In this document: in pieces, positions 35,701 through 47,906 of the stretch | Layout: each line of letters starts with the position of its first letter | Position numbering within the stretch: position 1 is the first letter of the stretch | Assembly: GCA_035772735.1 (NCBI GenBank) | Contig: JASDFA010000010.1 | Coordinates: forward strand, 156,986,501-157,050,500 | DNA from: Datura wrightii | Taxonomy: Eukaryota > Streptophyta > Magnoliopsida > Solanales > Solanaceae | Direction: 5' to 3' | Length of the DNA stretch: 64,000 bases | Notes under the pieces: model-generated | Database searches by the model: none | The model's input: the letters and a program-made list of their open reading frames with translations, nothing else | Told to the model about the DNA's origin: nothing | Position numbers and translations under genes: made by a program

Positions 35701-36935
35701 ATCCTATCAAAAAGAGATGTCCCTCGTATGCCACTTTTCTAGATAATATGATTCTCAATAAAGTCTTTGATCTCCCATATCCTTCTTCAATAGAGGGATT
35801 GGAGATAGTTTTTCTCTCCATCAGTAGCATGGATCCTTTTGCAGTACTTGAAACTTAAACAAGGAGTTTCAAATTAAATATATTCTTTTTACATCTAATG
35901 TTTCACCACAATTTAGCAAAAAACTTTTTGCAGATATTCTCAATAGGGAATTAAACACATATTAGTATTTATTCTCCACATCGTATTCAGTTTGGGAGGG
36001 TATAACACAAAGAGAAGATGAATCAAAACGTACTGTAAAATAATAGATTTTATAAGGATGACTTTACCACCAACAGGAAGCATCTTTCATTGTCAATCTT
36101 CAATTTCTTTTTAACAATCTTAGAAACTATATCAGTGAAAGGATTAACTTTTTTCTTGCCAGTGTAGATAAGGAGAAGGTAAGAATTTTTTCAGACCAGT
36201 TATGGTCATAATATCATGAATAACACTAGAATTGATCTTGGAACTAATGTAAATGCAAGACTTACTCTTACTGATTTTCTGATGAGAAATATATTCATAG
36301 AAAAAGAGAGATTTAAGAGAATCAGGATCTAATGATAATGGTATCATATTATTCTGAATAAATATCTCAAAAAGGCCACTTAACTGTGAATTTATTATTT
36401 ATGGTTTTCATATCTACATGTAATAAAAGATTACTTAATTTTGTCAAGTTAGATTTTTCTTTTTATGACAAATCATATAGAATGATTTTACAAGAAAAAA
36501 GTCATAAATTGAGTGACTTTATTGATATAAAACTAAGTTGAGTGACTTTGCCAAATAATTTTACATATTTACATGACCTTTTGAGATATTTACTCAGAAT
36601 AATATGATATCATTAGCATAACAAAGGTGATTAATATTAGGAGAGTTTCTATCCACGTGTTAAGGAATAAAACCATTACAAATTAGTTAATCCATGAGAA
36701 TAGATAAGAATTCAAACCCAATAGCAACGAGAGAAGGAGACAGAGGATCACATTGCTCGACAGCCCTACTAGAATTGAAAAGATTATGTATACTATCATT
36801 GATATTGACAGAATATGAATTGTTAGACGTAAGCCTCCATGTCATATTAATCCACTTAAGGTTCTCCCTTTTATGCCTACATGGGGCTATTTTACATTGA
36901 TATATGACTTCATCTGGATCACTGTCATCCATATC
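35700..36935 (-). pseudogene. LINE reverse transcriptase remnant
   Basis: Minus-strand pieces in family order are: NINDSIHNLFNSS with RAVEQCDPLSPSL (about 36720-36800, normally RGVKQGDPLSP), then HLCYANDIIL (36600-36632), where the catalytic YADD box reads YAND (36609-36620). An SKSCIYIS segment follows (about 36250) and then GGKVILIKSIIL (about 36030-36070). Frames are broken between pieces. The loss of a catalytic Asp and the frameshifts make it dead. Confidence 0.8.
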
Positions 36936-36949
36936 ATCGACTCCTTCTC

Positions 36950-37604
36950 AGAGTAGTTCATCTCTCAAATTATTTAATTTGTGCCTCAGAGATATCAACT
37001 TTGAGCCAGACTCACAATATTCCATATCAGCTACAGTCAGGAGAGTGATCATTAACAACTTTGTATTTTTATCTTCTTAATTAATTTTGAGTTGATGTTG
37101 TTATTGTCTTATTGCAGATTCAAGTTACCCCTTTAAAATACTCTTTTTCTATACGCTTTATTTGTAGTATATATATATTATATAAAATCACTTTCAATAG
37201 AATATCTCGTGTAGTTTAATCATCATATTTAATTTCAACAATCCTTTGGGAAATATGTGTTGAATATTTGCTCTTACAACTATTTGTCATCGGCTTTCAG
37301 TGGAGTACTAGAATATATGATTGAGTTTATCACTTACTTTATAAACAACTAAGATCACTCAAGCATTTTAGTAATTTTTTTTTAAAAAAATTTAAAATTT
37401 TTCGTGCATGAACTCTCCTAAATGGGTTCAATGAACTCCATGCTTCTCGTATTGTGTGTTGGGCCCTTTGTAATATTATCCTCAAGTCGGCCTTATATTC
37501 AGTTGGCCCAAGAGATATATGGTTTCTGGGCTTCGAAAATCCAATGACGGCCTCGAATACTCACTTCTCGTCGGATGAATAGAAGAAGAAAGTGGAAAAA
37601 TTTG
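36950..37604. other. Intergenic DNA, nothing recognised
   Basis: AT-rich with a short GC-richer patch at 37440-37580. No gene or repeat was identified. Confidence 0.5.
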
Positions 37605-37870
37605 CTTTGAAGTTGAATTATACGTATAATTTACAATCTTTATAAATCATACATATTTAGGGAGATAATTCCTTCTCAATTAGCTAAAATTATGAGTTAA
37701 TTCATAAACTGAATTAATAAGTAATTGTAACGTTAATATATTTTATTTAAGTTCGTGTTCAAAATTACATATTTTTTAGTCACAATAATATTTTAGATTC
37801 GTCTGTAATTGTATTTGCGAATTTTTTAAAATGTCTAACATCTCTTTGAAAAAATCATTTAAAGCCTTAT
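37605..37870. repeat. D duplicated block with the empty site of the Mutator-like MITE
   Basis: Aligns with 14030-14170 followed directly by 15280-15460. At 37733-37752 it reads TTAATATATTTTATTTAAGT with a single TATATTTTA, that is, without the 1109-bp element seen in the C block. Confidence 0.9.
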
Positions 37871-38117
37871 TTTTTTTATTTATTTAAGGGTATGCCCACT
37901 GTGCTATATAAGTATTTGTTCCGAGTAACCCAAATCCTTCACGTGCCATGGTAGTTGTGGAGTAAAGCCCAAATCCAATCTAAAGGGGTTTCCTCGTCCA
38001 GCCTAAAATTTGGCGTGTCCACTTGAAATAGGTACTGGTGTAAAATCAATAAAAACATGTCTGTAGTAAAACATTCCTATCTTTACTTGCTCCTTAATTT
38101 GACATTCAGCTTTAATA

Positions 38118-38741
38118 AGCATTTGGATATGCGATTTCATCTCGTAGTTTGAGATCAGCGTTTCATTTCATGATTTTAAATCATGAGATGAAATCTCAAA
38201 TTCTCAAAAACCTTGATGTGGAATTCCAAATCATGAGATGTACTTTTTCAAATATAAAATTTGACCCACAAGTTTATATTTTATTTTAAAAAACTACCAC
38301 TTTATATACACTAATCATATTTATCAACCATTTATTTCAGATGTGAACAAAATTTGTAGTTGGTATTATTATTCTTATCAATCTTTGCCTACCATTTTTA
38401 TTGAATATGTGGGAGGATTATATTAAAAAGTAGTACACTACAACTCATGTTCTATTTTACTTTTTATTGAACTAAAGGTCAATCAATAAATGTGGTACTT
38501 TTTTTAGAATGACTTTGTGATGGTGTATTATACTTTGTTATGAACTTTTACTTATTTGATAAGATTATATAAGAATTGAGGAAATTTAAATAGTTTTCAC
38601 AACTTATGAGATTTTTCTGTTCATGAGGAAAAAAATATAACTTAAGAATTCCAAATTACATATCCAAATAAAACTTCAATTTCATCTCATATAATTTCAA
38701 ATTTCGAATGATAATTTCATCTCGCATGACCGAATAAGCCC
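38118..38741. mobile_element. Tourist-like (PIF/Harbinger) MITE, 624 bp
   Basis: TAA flanks both ends (38115-38117 and 38742-38744). The terminal repeats are GCATTTGGATATGCGATTTC on the left and its mirror GCTTATTCGGTCATGCGAGA on the right strand. The middle has no gene. A TAA target site and GGGCTTATT-type ends fit Harbinger-related MITEs. The repeats are imperfect. Confidence 0.55.
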
Positions 38742-39092
38742 TAAATTTGACCTGATTTTTTTTTTTTTTCAATTTAGGTCTGCCCAAAAAGAATTTGCCC
38801 ACCAAAGTAAGTCTGCATTTGTCCATCATCGACCCATAGTAGTCACTCGCCTTGAAAAAACTAAATTAGATGAGCCTGACATTTATTTGGATGCTCACAT
38901 TAAACAGAGATTATTTAGATTAATTATCATAAAGAAATTATGAGAAAACTAAATTAGAGCATAAAAGAAAATTATAAAAAGCAAACTTTATTTTATTAAT
39001 TTGGTTTTCTGAGTTGGTCTAACAATGTTATTACTCAAACCAATGCATAAAACACAAGCATATACTCGCAACAAACATACAACTAAAGTAAA

Positions 39093-41017
39093 TTAAGCTC
39101 GGACACTGCAATAGGCCTTTATTGGAGATTCACATCTCATGCCTTCTTCAGTGTAGCAGAAATCTACGAATTCAAGATAATCAAAGGGTTTAAAGAGTAA
39201 AGGATGCTCTTCATCTACCAACTCTTGTGGTGTCTCTATCTTGTATCCATCTTTCGGTATTGAAAACAAAGCAACAGAGTACCTTGCTTCGTTTCCTTTC
39301 ATCATCACCCTATGATATGGTGCATGCACCCGACCATTTGCCCATGCCTACGTCCAAAAATAATCATACAAACAGTCCTTCATATTCAAAAAAAAAAAAA
39401 AACTCAAAAATTAAATGACAGAAATAGTACGTTTGAATTTTTATATACCGATAATATAAAAGAAATTTCACATATTAACTCATCTAAAAGATTGTTAAAG
39501 ATAAAAATGGGATTAGTAACCTAAAAAATAAGACATTTTGCCTGCCTTAACTGGTTAAAATAAGTTGATATTATAAACTTTTTAAACATTTGCAGTAGCA
39601 AAGCTGCAGAGTGAAGGATGGTCAGTTAAGCATCTTTTATTTTAAAAAATTATACAATATATTTATAAAAAATTATAATGCATATATTATACAAAAATTA
39701 TAATTATTTATAAATATATATCTTGTGTATCTTTAGTAAAATTTTTAGTTTTGCAACAGTATATTGGGTGCTCAACAAGACATCATTGTTGACCCAAATA
39801 TATTTATATTGTAAACTTGGTAAAAGGAAAAAAGAAAAAGAGAGATTGAGCATCCAATATTAGGATATGACAATGGGTGCACTGGATAAAAAGTTGGATT
39901 AGAGTACGTCGCTAAGCATTCAAAACTAAAAATTGAATCTGTCATTATAGCGTGAGAGCCTATAAAGCTAAATTAAAGAAGAGGTTAATATTAAAAGAAC
40001 TTACATGCAGAGAGTCTCCAATCATGACGATGAAAGTATTTAGTATAGGTTCGATATTGATCCACTGTCCATTTTTGTCCCGAACTTCAAGACCGTTTAC
40101 ATGATTTTGGTACAGTATGCTAACAATGCTCTTATCCGTGTGAGCACTTAGTCCTATTGCAGTCTCGCTGCTTTGAGGTGCTTTATACTTCATTACCCGA
40201 AGAAGGTAGTTGGTTGAATTCATATGCTCAGTCATGTACTTTTCGATCCCTAAGCTCTCCACAATCATCCTCCTTACTGTCTGGTCTAACTCTGATAGTT
40301 GCTTTGAGTATGACTGAATAGTTTTACTACCAACGCATACAAAAATTAAATTAATTACATTAATAATGACATCTTATATTTTCCCATTTCAATTTGTTTG
40401 TTTTATTTTTCTTTTTAGTCCATTCAGAAGGATGTCTCTTTCATTTTTTGGCAACTCTTTAATTCTAACTTTCCACATGGCATATATAGGACCACAAGAT
40501 TAAAGGATTTTTTGGTACATCATTTAGTTTAAACCCACAAGATTCAAAAGTTTTCTTTACTTATTTAAACTTCATGTCAAGTCAAAATCAGACAAACAAA
40601 TTAAAACAGAGCGAGTAATAAGAATTAATGAAGAAGAATGTTTTACCAAAAAGAAGGGTTTCCTTGGGGCCAGAGAATTTGAGTGAATTTTTCAGCTTTA
40701 TAAGGGATGTTAGCCTCATCAATACCCATGCTTTCATAGAGTGGAACTGAAGGATACTGTCCAATGTAGCCATGGAAGGGTTTGGTTGAAACGTTTCTAA
40801 GTTTGGTTTGTAATGGCAAATCAAAAAGCTCTTGCAAGGATTCAAAAATGGATTTTCGAAGGTGTAAAGGAATTTTATCAAAGGATGCTTCAAAACAGCC
40901 ATATTCTACTAGTGCATTGTGGACTTGGCTTTTCACTTGATTCCATACAAGTGTTCCTGGCTTTAGGTCTTCATGAGAAAAGTCGATTCTTGGAAGCTTG
41001 ATATTTTGAGAACCCAT
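39093..41017 (-). CDS. AOP1-like: AOP-type 2-oxoglutarate/Fe(II)-dependent dioxygenase, copy D (intact)
   Basis: Exons 41017-40647 (371 bp), 40326-40005 (322 bp) and 39347-39093 (255 bp) join in frame to 315 residues. GT-AG introns are 320 and 657 bp. The start is Met of MGSQNIKLP. The fold matches copy C: an N-terminal dioxygenase domain followed by the oxygenase core. The AHTD iron ligands (His186, Asp188), the distal His243 and the RYS 2-oxoglutarate site (Arg253, Ser255) are all present. Against C I count 8 changes in 124 residues from exon 1, 18 in 107 from exon 2 and 8 in 84 from exon 3. Changes near the active-site strand include EPTPNTF to EPILNTF. Promoter and 3' flank match C, so the whole gene was copied. 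It probably acts in specialised or hormone metabolism; the substrate is unknown. Confidence 0.93.
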
Positions 41018-41076
41018 ATTTCCTTGCAAGAGATTTTTGCTATATGTTTGTTATGCTTAATTCCATGCAGCTGAAC

Positions 41077-41088
41077 CTATTTATAAAG
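41077..41088 (-). promoter_or_regulatory. TATA box of gene D
   Basis: CTTTATAAATAG on the minus strand, about 60 bp before the start codon, is identical to that of gene C. Confidence 0.65.
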
Positions 41089-41094
41089 AATTTG

Positions 41095-44065
41095 AATTAC
41101 TTCATTCGTTTCAATTTGTTTGTCTTACTTTTATTTTTGATCCATTTGAAAAGAAAATGTCTCTTTCATTTTCTGAAAACTCTTTATTTCCAACTTTCCA
41201 CGTGGCATGTTTAAGATTAAAGGATATGTTTGCACATTCTACATATCTTTAATTAAAGACCGCAAGATTCAAATGTCTTTTACTTTCTTAAACTCCATGT
41301 TAAGTCAAAATCAAACAAACAAATTGAAATCGAGAGAGCAGTTATTTAGGCCCCAATTGTTTGCACTAAGATTAACACTTCTGAATCTGAATGTATACCT
41401 GAATGATTAAAATGTCATGTTGTCTGTAGATCTGAACATTGAATGATCAAAATTATTTATTTTTCAACATCTCTATATGCATAATTTATTTATTTATAGT
41501 ATAATAAATACATAATTCAAATAAAAAGGTAATTTAGATATTAGTTAATATTTAAATTTAATAAAATAAAATTATTGTTTGATGAAAAAATAAAATATTT
41601 ATATTCGCTAGTTATGATGGAGATGATTTGTAGTCATGGTCATGGTGATCGGGTCGTGCTAGTGGCTAGTAATGATGGTGGTGATAGTTGTGATAGTGGT
41701 GGTGGTGATTGTGATGGTAGAGTTGATTGATGTTAGCAGTTGTCAGCGTTGTTGGTGTTAGATAGTTAGCGGCGATGATAGTTGTGATGGTGGAGGTGAT
41801 TGGTATCATAGGGATTAACTGCAGTGGTGGTAGTGGCTAATAGTAGTGGCAGCAGTGGTGATAGTGAATATAATTATAAAATAATGGTGATGATAGATAT
41901 GTTAGTGAATGAAATCAGTGATGATTGTAGTGGTGGTTGTAGTAGGAGATCCGGGGTTGGTGGTTGACGACGGTGGTGGAGATTGTGATGTAAGAGGTGG
42001 CGGCGGCTGGTGGTTGTGGACAAAGTAGGGGTGAAAATTATCCATATAAAAATATCTCTTAATGATATGGTAGCGACTTAGTATCAATGGTTGTTGGTGA
42101 TGGTTGATAGTGGCGGTGGTGATTGTGACGTAAGAGGTGATTAATAATAGTATAAATTATTCATACAAAAATATCTCGTAATTAAAACTTTACTCAAAAT
42201 CTTAATAATCTAAATCTATTCCACCAAATAAGTGCTTAGAATTTAATGTAAACAAGTGTATTTTAACATATTAAAATCTCCATTAAATACATATAAATGA
42301 ATTAGTTAGAAAGAAGAGCTAGGCATAATTTATTATTTTATTAATTCAACGTATTAGTAGGCCTTTCTAATTTATAACATAGCTGTTAAACAAATTAAGC
42401 TTCTTAGGTAGAGCTAGGCATAGTTTTGACAAAATTGAAATTTGAAATTTTTGTATTTTTTATTTAATTTAAACTTTTTATATTTTATATTTTATCTATA
42501 GCAATTAGACATAAGTCTATATAGCTAATACTAATCCAATAACCTGCTAGTCAGTCAATCTATCATATTAGGTTAATGCACAATAAAAACTGAGATGCAG
42601 CTTATCATATTCTTTTACTGTTATTTAAAAAGTTGTAATACTAGATGCATTTTAAAGAAGCATATTAATTGATTTTTAAATCGAGTTTGTAAAAATTGAG
42701 TAGTGATTGACTTAAATATGAATTATTAATAATATATATGATTAATGCAGACATGATTTTACTTGGTTAAATTAAGAATTTTTTTGATAATGATTTTATT
42801 GCTTGAATAAATATTTTAATGTAAGATTGTAATGAATTAGAATAAGAAATTATTATAAGCTATTTGACACGAATATTTTATTAGAATATTCATTTTTATA
42901 ATAAGGAGACAATCAACTTATAGACTCAAAAATTGAAAATCTAAAAATAAACAAACTGATTAATTTAAAATCAAACTTAAAAAAATTAATTCTTTGGATT
43001 GAATTTATATTTTAATTTTTTAAATTAAAAAATTCTGACTGAAAATATTCATATCTAATCGGAACTGTTTGCACGCCGAATTCTATTCTTAGGAGGGCTT
43101 GTAAGGATATCAAAATATCTTTTAACTAGATCTTTCTAGTTTATTATATAATCTCTAAAAATCAAAGGATATATATTTATACACATTGTTCAATTATTGT
43201 AGCAGCATACTGCTCTCTCTTAAGAATGAAATTACTCCCCTGTTCTATTTTAATTGTTAGATATATTATAAATAATTATTTTAAAATATTTGCTAGTTGC
43301 AAAAGTCAAGAGATAATTGATCATGTTTTTTCAATTCTACCCTTAGTACTCAAAGTCATTCTAAAAAGTGAAAATAATTATTATCCTAAATTTTCAAAAA
43401 ATTAATAAAATTATATTAGTTAAATTACCACCTCTATTAATTTTTTTTTAAATAGGCGTGAAAGTAAAAACATGAATAAATGTGATTGTCTTTTTTTCTT
43501 TTTTTTTTCTTTTTCTTTCTTTTATCTCGTTTAGTCATTTTAAATGAAAAAAAAAGAAAAAGAAGTTCTTGTAATATTTTCCAGACATATTATGTATTTT
43601 CATTAATAAAAATGTTTAGAAAGATGATGAAAATGTGCAATTTATTTATTCTCTAAAACATAGTACGTTGAACAAAATGGATTAGATATGTAATGATGTT
43701 AATGAACCTTCTTTTTGATTACTTGTATTTTAATTTTTCGATTGAACAAATAGTCAATCGAAAGCCAATTATCTCATACAAGTTCATTCATTATTTTTTA
43801 TTATTATATCGCTATAAATAAATATAGTATTTTTAAAAAATACGTCACACATTTATTGACATTTATTAATAGACCATTATATTAAATATTGAGCATGACT
43901 TATACTAAATATTTGATGTGCAAGAAAAATCAGACCTCTACACTTTAAAAATAGAGAACTAGTATAGGAAATTGGACCACCCAAAATTATTATTACGTTC
44001 AAATAAACACGCAATTATTGAATAGGTTAGGGAAGACGTTAATAAGGGTTTAAAAAAATTTAGAT
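41095..44065. repeat. Upstream part of the D duplicated block
   Basis: Non-coding DNA aligned with 19360-22125, including a diverged GT-rich tract at 41590-42130. No gene seen. Similarity to the C block ends near AATAAGGGTTTAAAAAAATT. Confidence 0.75.
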
Positions 44066-44261
44066 CGTGGCAAGAAACAAACAATTAATATTTGTCGTGT
44101 GATAAAGTTCATTTGCTAATACTTCAAATTAAATTAAATTTAGTGCACTAAATATAAACTCAACTTTCAAGAGTAAATACTCCATTTCTCTTTCCTTTTA
44201 TATATTCTTTGAAATGTTTGTTTCTTTTATCTATAATTAATATTATATCTTATTATAAATT

Positions 44262-45100
44262 GATCAAACACATACATAATCTTTTAAATTTATTTTTATT
44301 TTTTGTTTTGGCACTTTAATTTAGTTATGTTTTATTTTAACCTTCCAACTTTATTTTTTATGTTCCATTTAAATACAAAATATTAATTTTTATATTTTTA
44401 TTTATACCCACTGTAATTTTACATTTTAAAAATCAAGGGACATTCATTAGTTTTTGTAAAAATAAAATAAAAATTAATAGACTTTCGTCAATTTTTTTAA
44501 AAATAATTTTGTATAGTTTCTATGCATTTTTACGAAAAAATAATCAACGAAAGTACGTCTATTCATTAATTTTTTTTTATTTTTTAAAAATCATTGTTAA
44601 CTCGATGGAGTTCATTGAATTTTAATATTTTTAAGTAGAGTTATTAACAACAAACCGGAGTTTTTTTTTTATCCATATTGAAGATGAGTGTTTTTTACTC
44701 GTATCGAAGCAAGTTAAAAATTAGAAAGCAAAGTATTTGGGTTAAAGACAAATTACTTGGATGATATAAAAAATATATGTCATTATTTAATTGAATATTT
44801 TGTACCTTTTAAAAATTATTTATCAACACACATTGAATAGTTCATACTGAATAATATTCAGTATTTACATTCAATTTTTTATTTTATTTTTACACAAACT
44901 AACGAAGGTCGTCGATTTTTAAAGTGTAAAATTACAGTTGAAAAGAATAAATAAAAATAATAAAAACATAAAAAGTTTATATTTTGTGTTTAAATGAAAC
45001 ATGTAAAATAGAGTTGGAGGGTTAAAATGGAACAAGGCTGAGTTAAAGTACCAAAATAAAAAATGGAGGCAAGTTTAAGGAGTTTTATATGCGTTTGACC
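44262..45100. mobile_element. Second Mutator-like MITE (839 bp)
   Basis: A perfect 9-bp duplication, TTATAAATT, stands at 44253-44261 and 45101-45109. Inverted repeats of about 200 bp begin GATCAAACACATA on the left and GGTCAAACGCATA on the reversed right. They share CTGTAATTTTACA and CTCCATTTAAA-like stretches. It carries no transposase. It is a different family from the 14171 element. Confidence 0.85.
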
Positions 45101-45145
45101 TTATAAATTTTAATATAAGTTCATAAACATTATAGCATCTTTAAT

Positions 45146-45219
45146 CTCCTCAACCTACGCATCTACGAATAACACTCTTAACCTCCTCAACCTACGCATC
45201 TACGAATAACACTCTTAAA
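45146..45219. repeat. Two tandem copies of a 37-bp unit
   Basis: CTCCTCAACCTACGCATCTA plus CGAATAACACTCTTAA occurs twice in a row with a 37-base period, just outside the second Mutator-like MITE. Confidence 0.9.
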
Positions 45220-45469
45220 CTCCTCAACTTTAAAAGCCTATAATACTCACAATCATGATGTTTCTTTGAGTGCTTCAAATTCTCCAGCACAATGTCTCTG
45301 CCTTCTCTTAGTTCAAGAGCTTATAAAAGTATTGACTACCATTCTTGTTGGAAGAAATTCAAAATTGTAGGAAATCAAATTTGTTTAGGATTTGGTATTA
45401 TTTAATTCATGTTTAGTTAGAATTTGTAGTCAAATTCACATAGAAATAGATTTTCATGTTTGGAATTGA

Positions 45470-47906
45470 TGTAACGACCCGTCCGTTGTTATAGAATAAT
45501 TAAGGCCTTAGCACCTTGTAGAACTTCGATGACGAAGTTGAGCTAATAAAAGCTCAAAAAGGGATAGTTGTAAAAGGGTTGTATTTCTTTTGTTATGTTT
45601 CCGTTAGCGGGTGATGTAGTGAATTAGACCTCTGTAGGACATTCTGAGACTATGAACGAATTCATAGCGTCGTTTTACAGCTAGGTGTACTATCGAAAAT
45701 TATTGGAAAGTCTAGATAAAAGACTTAGTTTTCTGGATGGGAAAACTTTGTAGAGTTCTGAGCTATTGATTAAGCAGTGGATCTCTGCAATAATGGAATT
45801 TCTGTCGAAACAGGACCGTTACGACAGTCGGAGGTCTGCCACAGTGATCAGAGCGGTTCTAGTCGAGTTAACCAAGGACTTGATCGCTATAGCGGGTCCA
45901 TCATATGATTCCGTAACACCCTAGAATCAAAGGGTAGTCTTTAATGGTGAATTCCTAGATAAGAACCCTAGGGAGATTAAAACTAGGGCTAATGACAGGG
46001 AAATGATTGGATGTTGATTCCTAGTAAAAGTGGGTAACGAACGCTTCCTAGGGAGAATGGGTATGAATTATTCAATTATGGGATGATTTGAGACCCGAAA
46101 ATTAATAAAGTTGAGACCCTTAGCATGATTAATTGCCTAAAAAGGGTTTAAGGAGTAGAAACTCTAGGAATTTGGTGGGAATAATTAATGTGGGAATAGA
46201 GGGTGACAAATTAACTTGTGGGTAATAGTTGAAAACGTTATGATGGGTAATGTAGCGTGGGTATAACTTCCGGAGACCTTATTTGAAGAGTAGATAATGA
46301 AGTACTTTTGTGATTATTGTTTGTAGATTTTGAGCTTTATGAGGCTTTGAAAAAAGGCAAGATTCCAGTAGAGTAACTTGATTTTCAAGTCCTCCAGCCG
46401 AGGTTGGTTATGGTTTATGAGGAATCAGACTTTATTAAGTGACTTGTATGTGTAATAATTTGATGAACATGATTAGTTGGTCTCCGAACACATATTGTAC
46501 TAGAATTTATGGTGATTTAGTTATGCTTGTGAATGAACTTTGAGGTATATAATTGTGGTTGATGTTGTGATTTGAGGTACATTTATAATAACTAATGTGT
46601 ACCTTTTGAATTTTCATATGTGTTGACTGCATTGATAGCATGTTGAATTGTGCTAATGAATGTTGGTTAAAGTGAATAATATGTTCTTATCGTGCGATGA
46701 GTGGCTCATTTCTAAGGTGAGCTTCCGAACGAGTGAGATGGTGATTGATTGAGTATATAAAAATACTTGGAGATGGATGGCTCGTGTCCGAGAGGAGCAT
46801 TCGGAGAGCAGATGAGTGAGAGAGAGTACCACGCCGGTATAGTACATAATTTCTAGAGTCCCCTGCAGGCAAGACTGGAAGGACAAGCATAAGACCTTCT
46901 AACATATATGTACAGTTGTGTAATACAGAGGTGTTACCATTGTGAGTACGATCATCAGATGATATGAGACTGATGAGTGGTCGATGTGAGACTAGGTAGG
47001 TATAGAGACGAGAAACTAATGAGCCATGATTATTTACCTGTGTGTTTCAGTGTGCATATGATTGCATCACATTATTCGTATCTTACTTATATTATAAGCC
47101 TGTGATGACTTGTGAATTAATTGTTGAGGATTATATACAAACTCCAGTTGATTGTTGATATTAGAATCAATATAATGAAAAAATTGATGGTCGTGAATAG
47201 TTATTGGAAACTGTTGAAAAAATGAAGGTTGTTAGCAAAGTCGAGCTACTATCTAGAGAAGTACTGTTGCGGCGACTGCGGCGACGATCTCATTATCTCT
47301 GCAACGAGGCCTAAATGGTGTGCAGATAGCCTTACAGCAAAGAACTGGTATACATTAAATTGTGATTTGGAATTTGTTGTATGTTTTGAGCATTGGGTTA
47401 TTTATTGAATTATAATATATACCTGTTATTATTTAAGTTCGGCCTGTGATGCCTACTAGTACATAATGTTTGTACTGATGCTACTCCTACACTTCTTTTT
47501 ACTGAGTGCAGACTGTGATCCGGGAAGCTCGTCGAGATCACACCTTTGGAGTTGCTCACACTTGATCAGAGGGTGAGCTGATTCATCTCCAGGCTGCCAC
47601 GGATCCTCTTTATTTTAGATGTCTATTCATTTCAGAAATTGATTAAATTTTGTTGCTTTCATAACAACTGGATATTTTACGTTTTAAGGTTTTGTACAAT
47701 GAGTTTTGAATTTTAGGAGATATAATAGTTAGTTCTACACAACTTGTTAATTGATTTATTTTAATTAAGAATTTCGCATTTGTTATTTCTGAATTATTCT
47801 GATTTGTGTTTAAAATAAACGATTGATTAAAAGGATTAGTACGGAAATGATGGTCACCCACCGTAAGTTAGTGTATGCGCTAATTATGGCCACTTGGGTC
47901 ATAACA
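45470..47906 (+). mobile_element. Lone gypsy-type LTR (2437 bp)
   Basis: It runs from TGTAACGACCCG to GGGTCATAACA, which are mutually inverted TG...CA ends. It carries the same kind of motifs as the type 2 LTR (GATCGCTATAGCGGGTCC, CCACAGTGATC). No gag or pol lies next to it. The flanking five bases (ATTGA and GTTAA) do not match, so a simple solo-LTR origin cannot be shown. Short open frames inside are accidental. Confidence 0.6.

Noticed and set aside
17354..41017. Role of C and D in glucosinolate side-chain oxidation as for AOP2/AOP3 of Brassicales
   Set aside because: Solanaceae do not make glucosinolates; similarity is to the general AOP1-like group, so no substrate is claimed.
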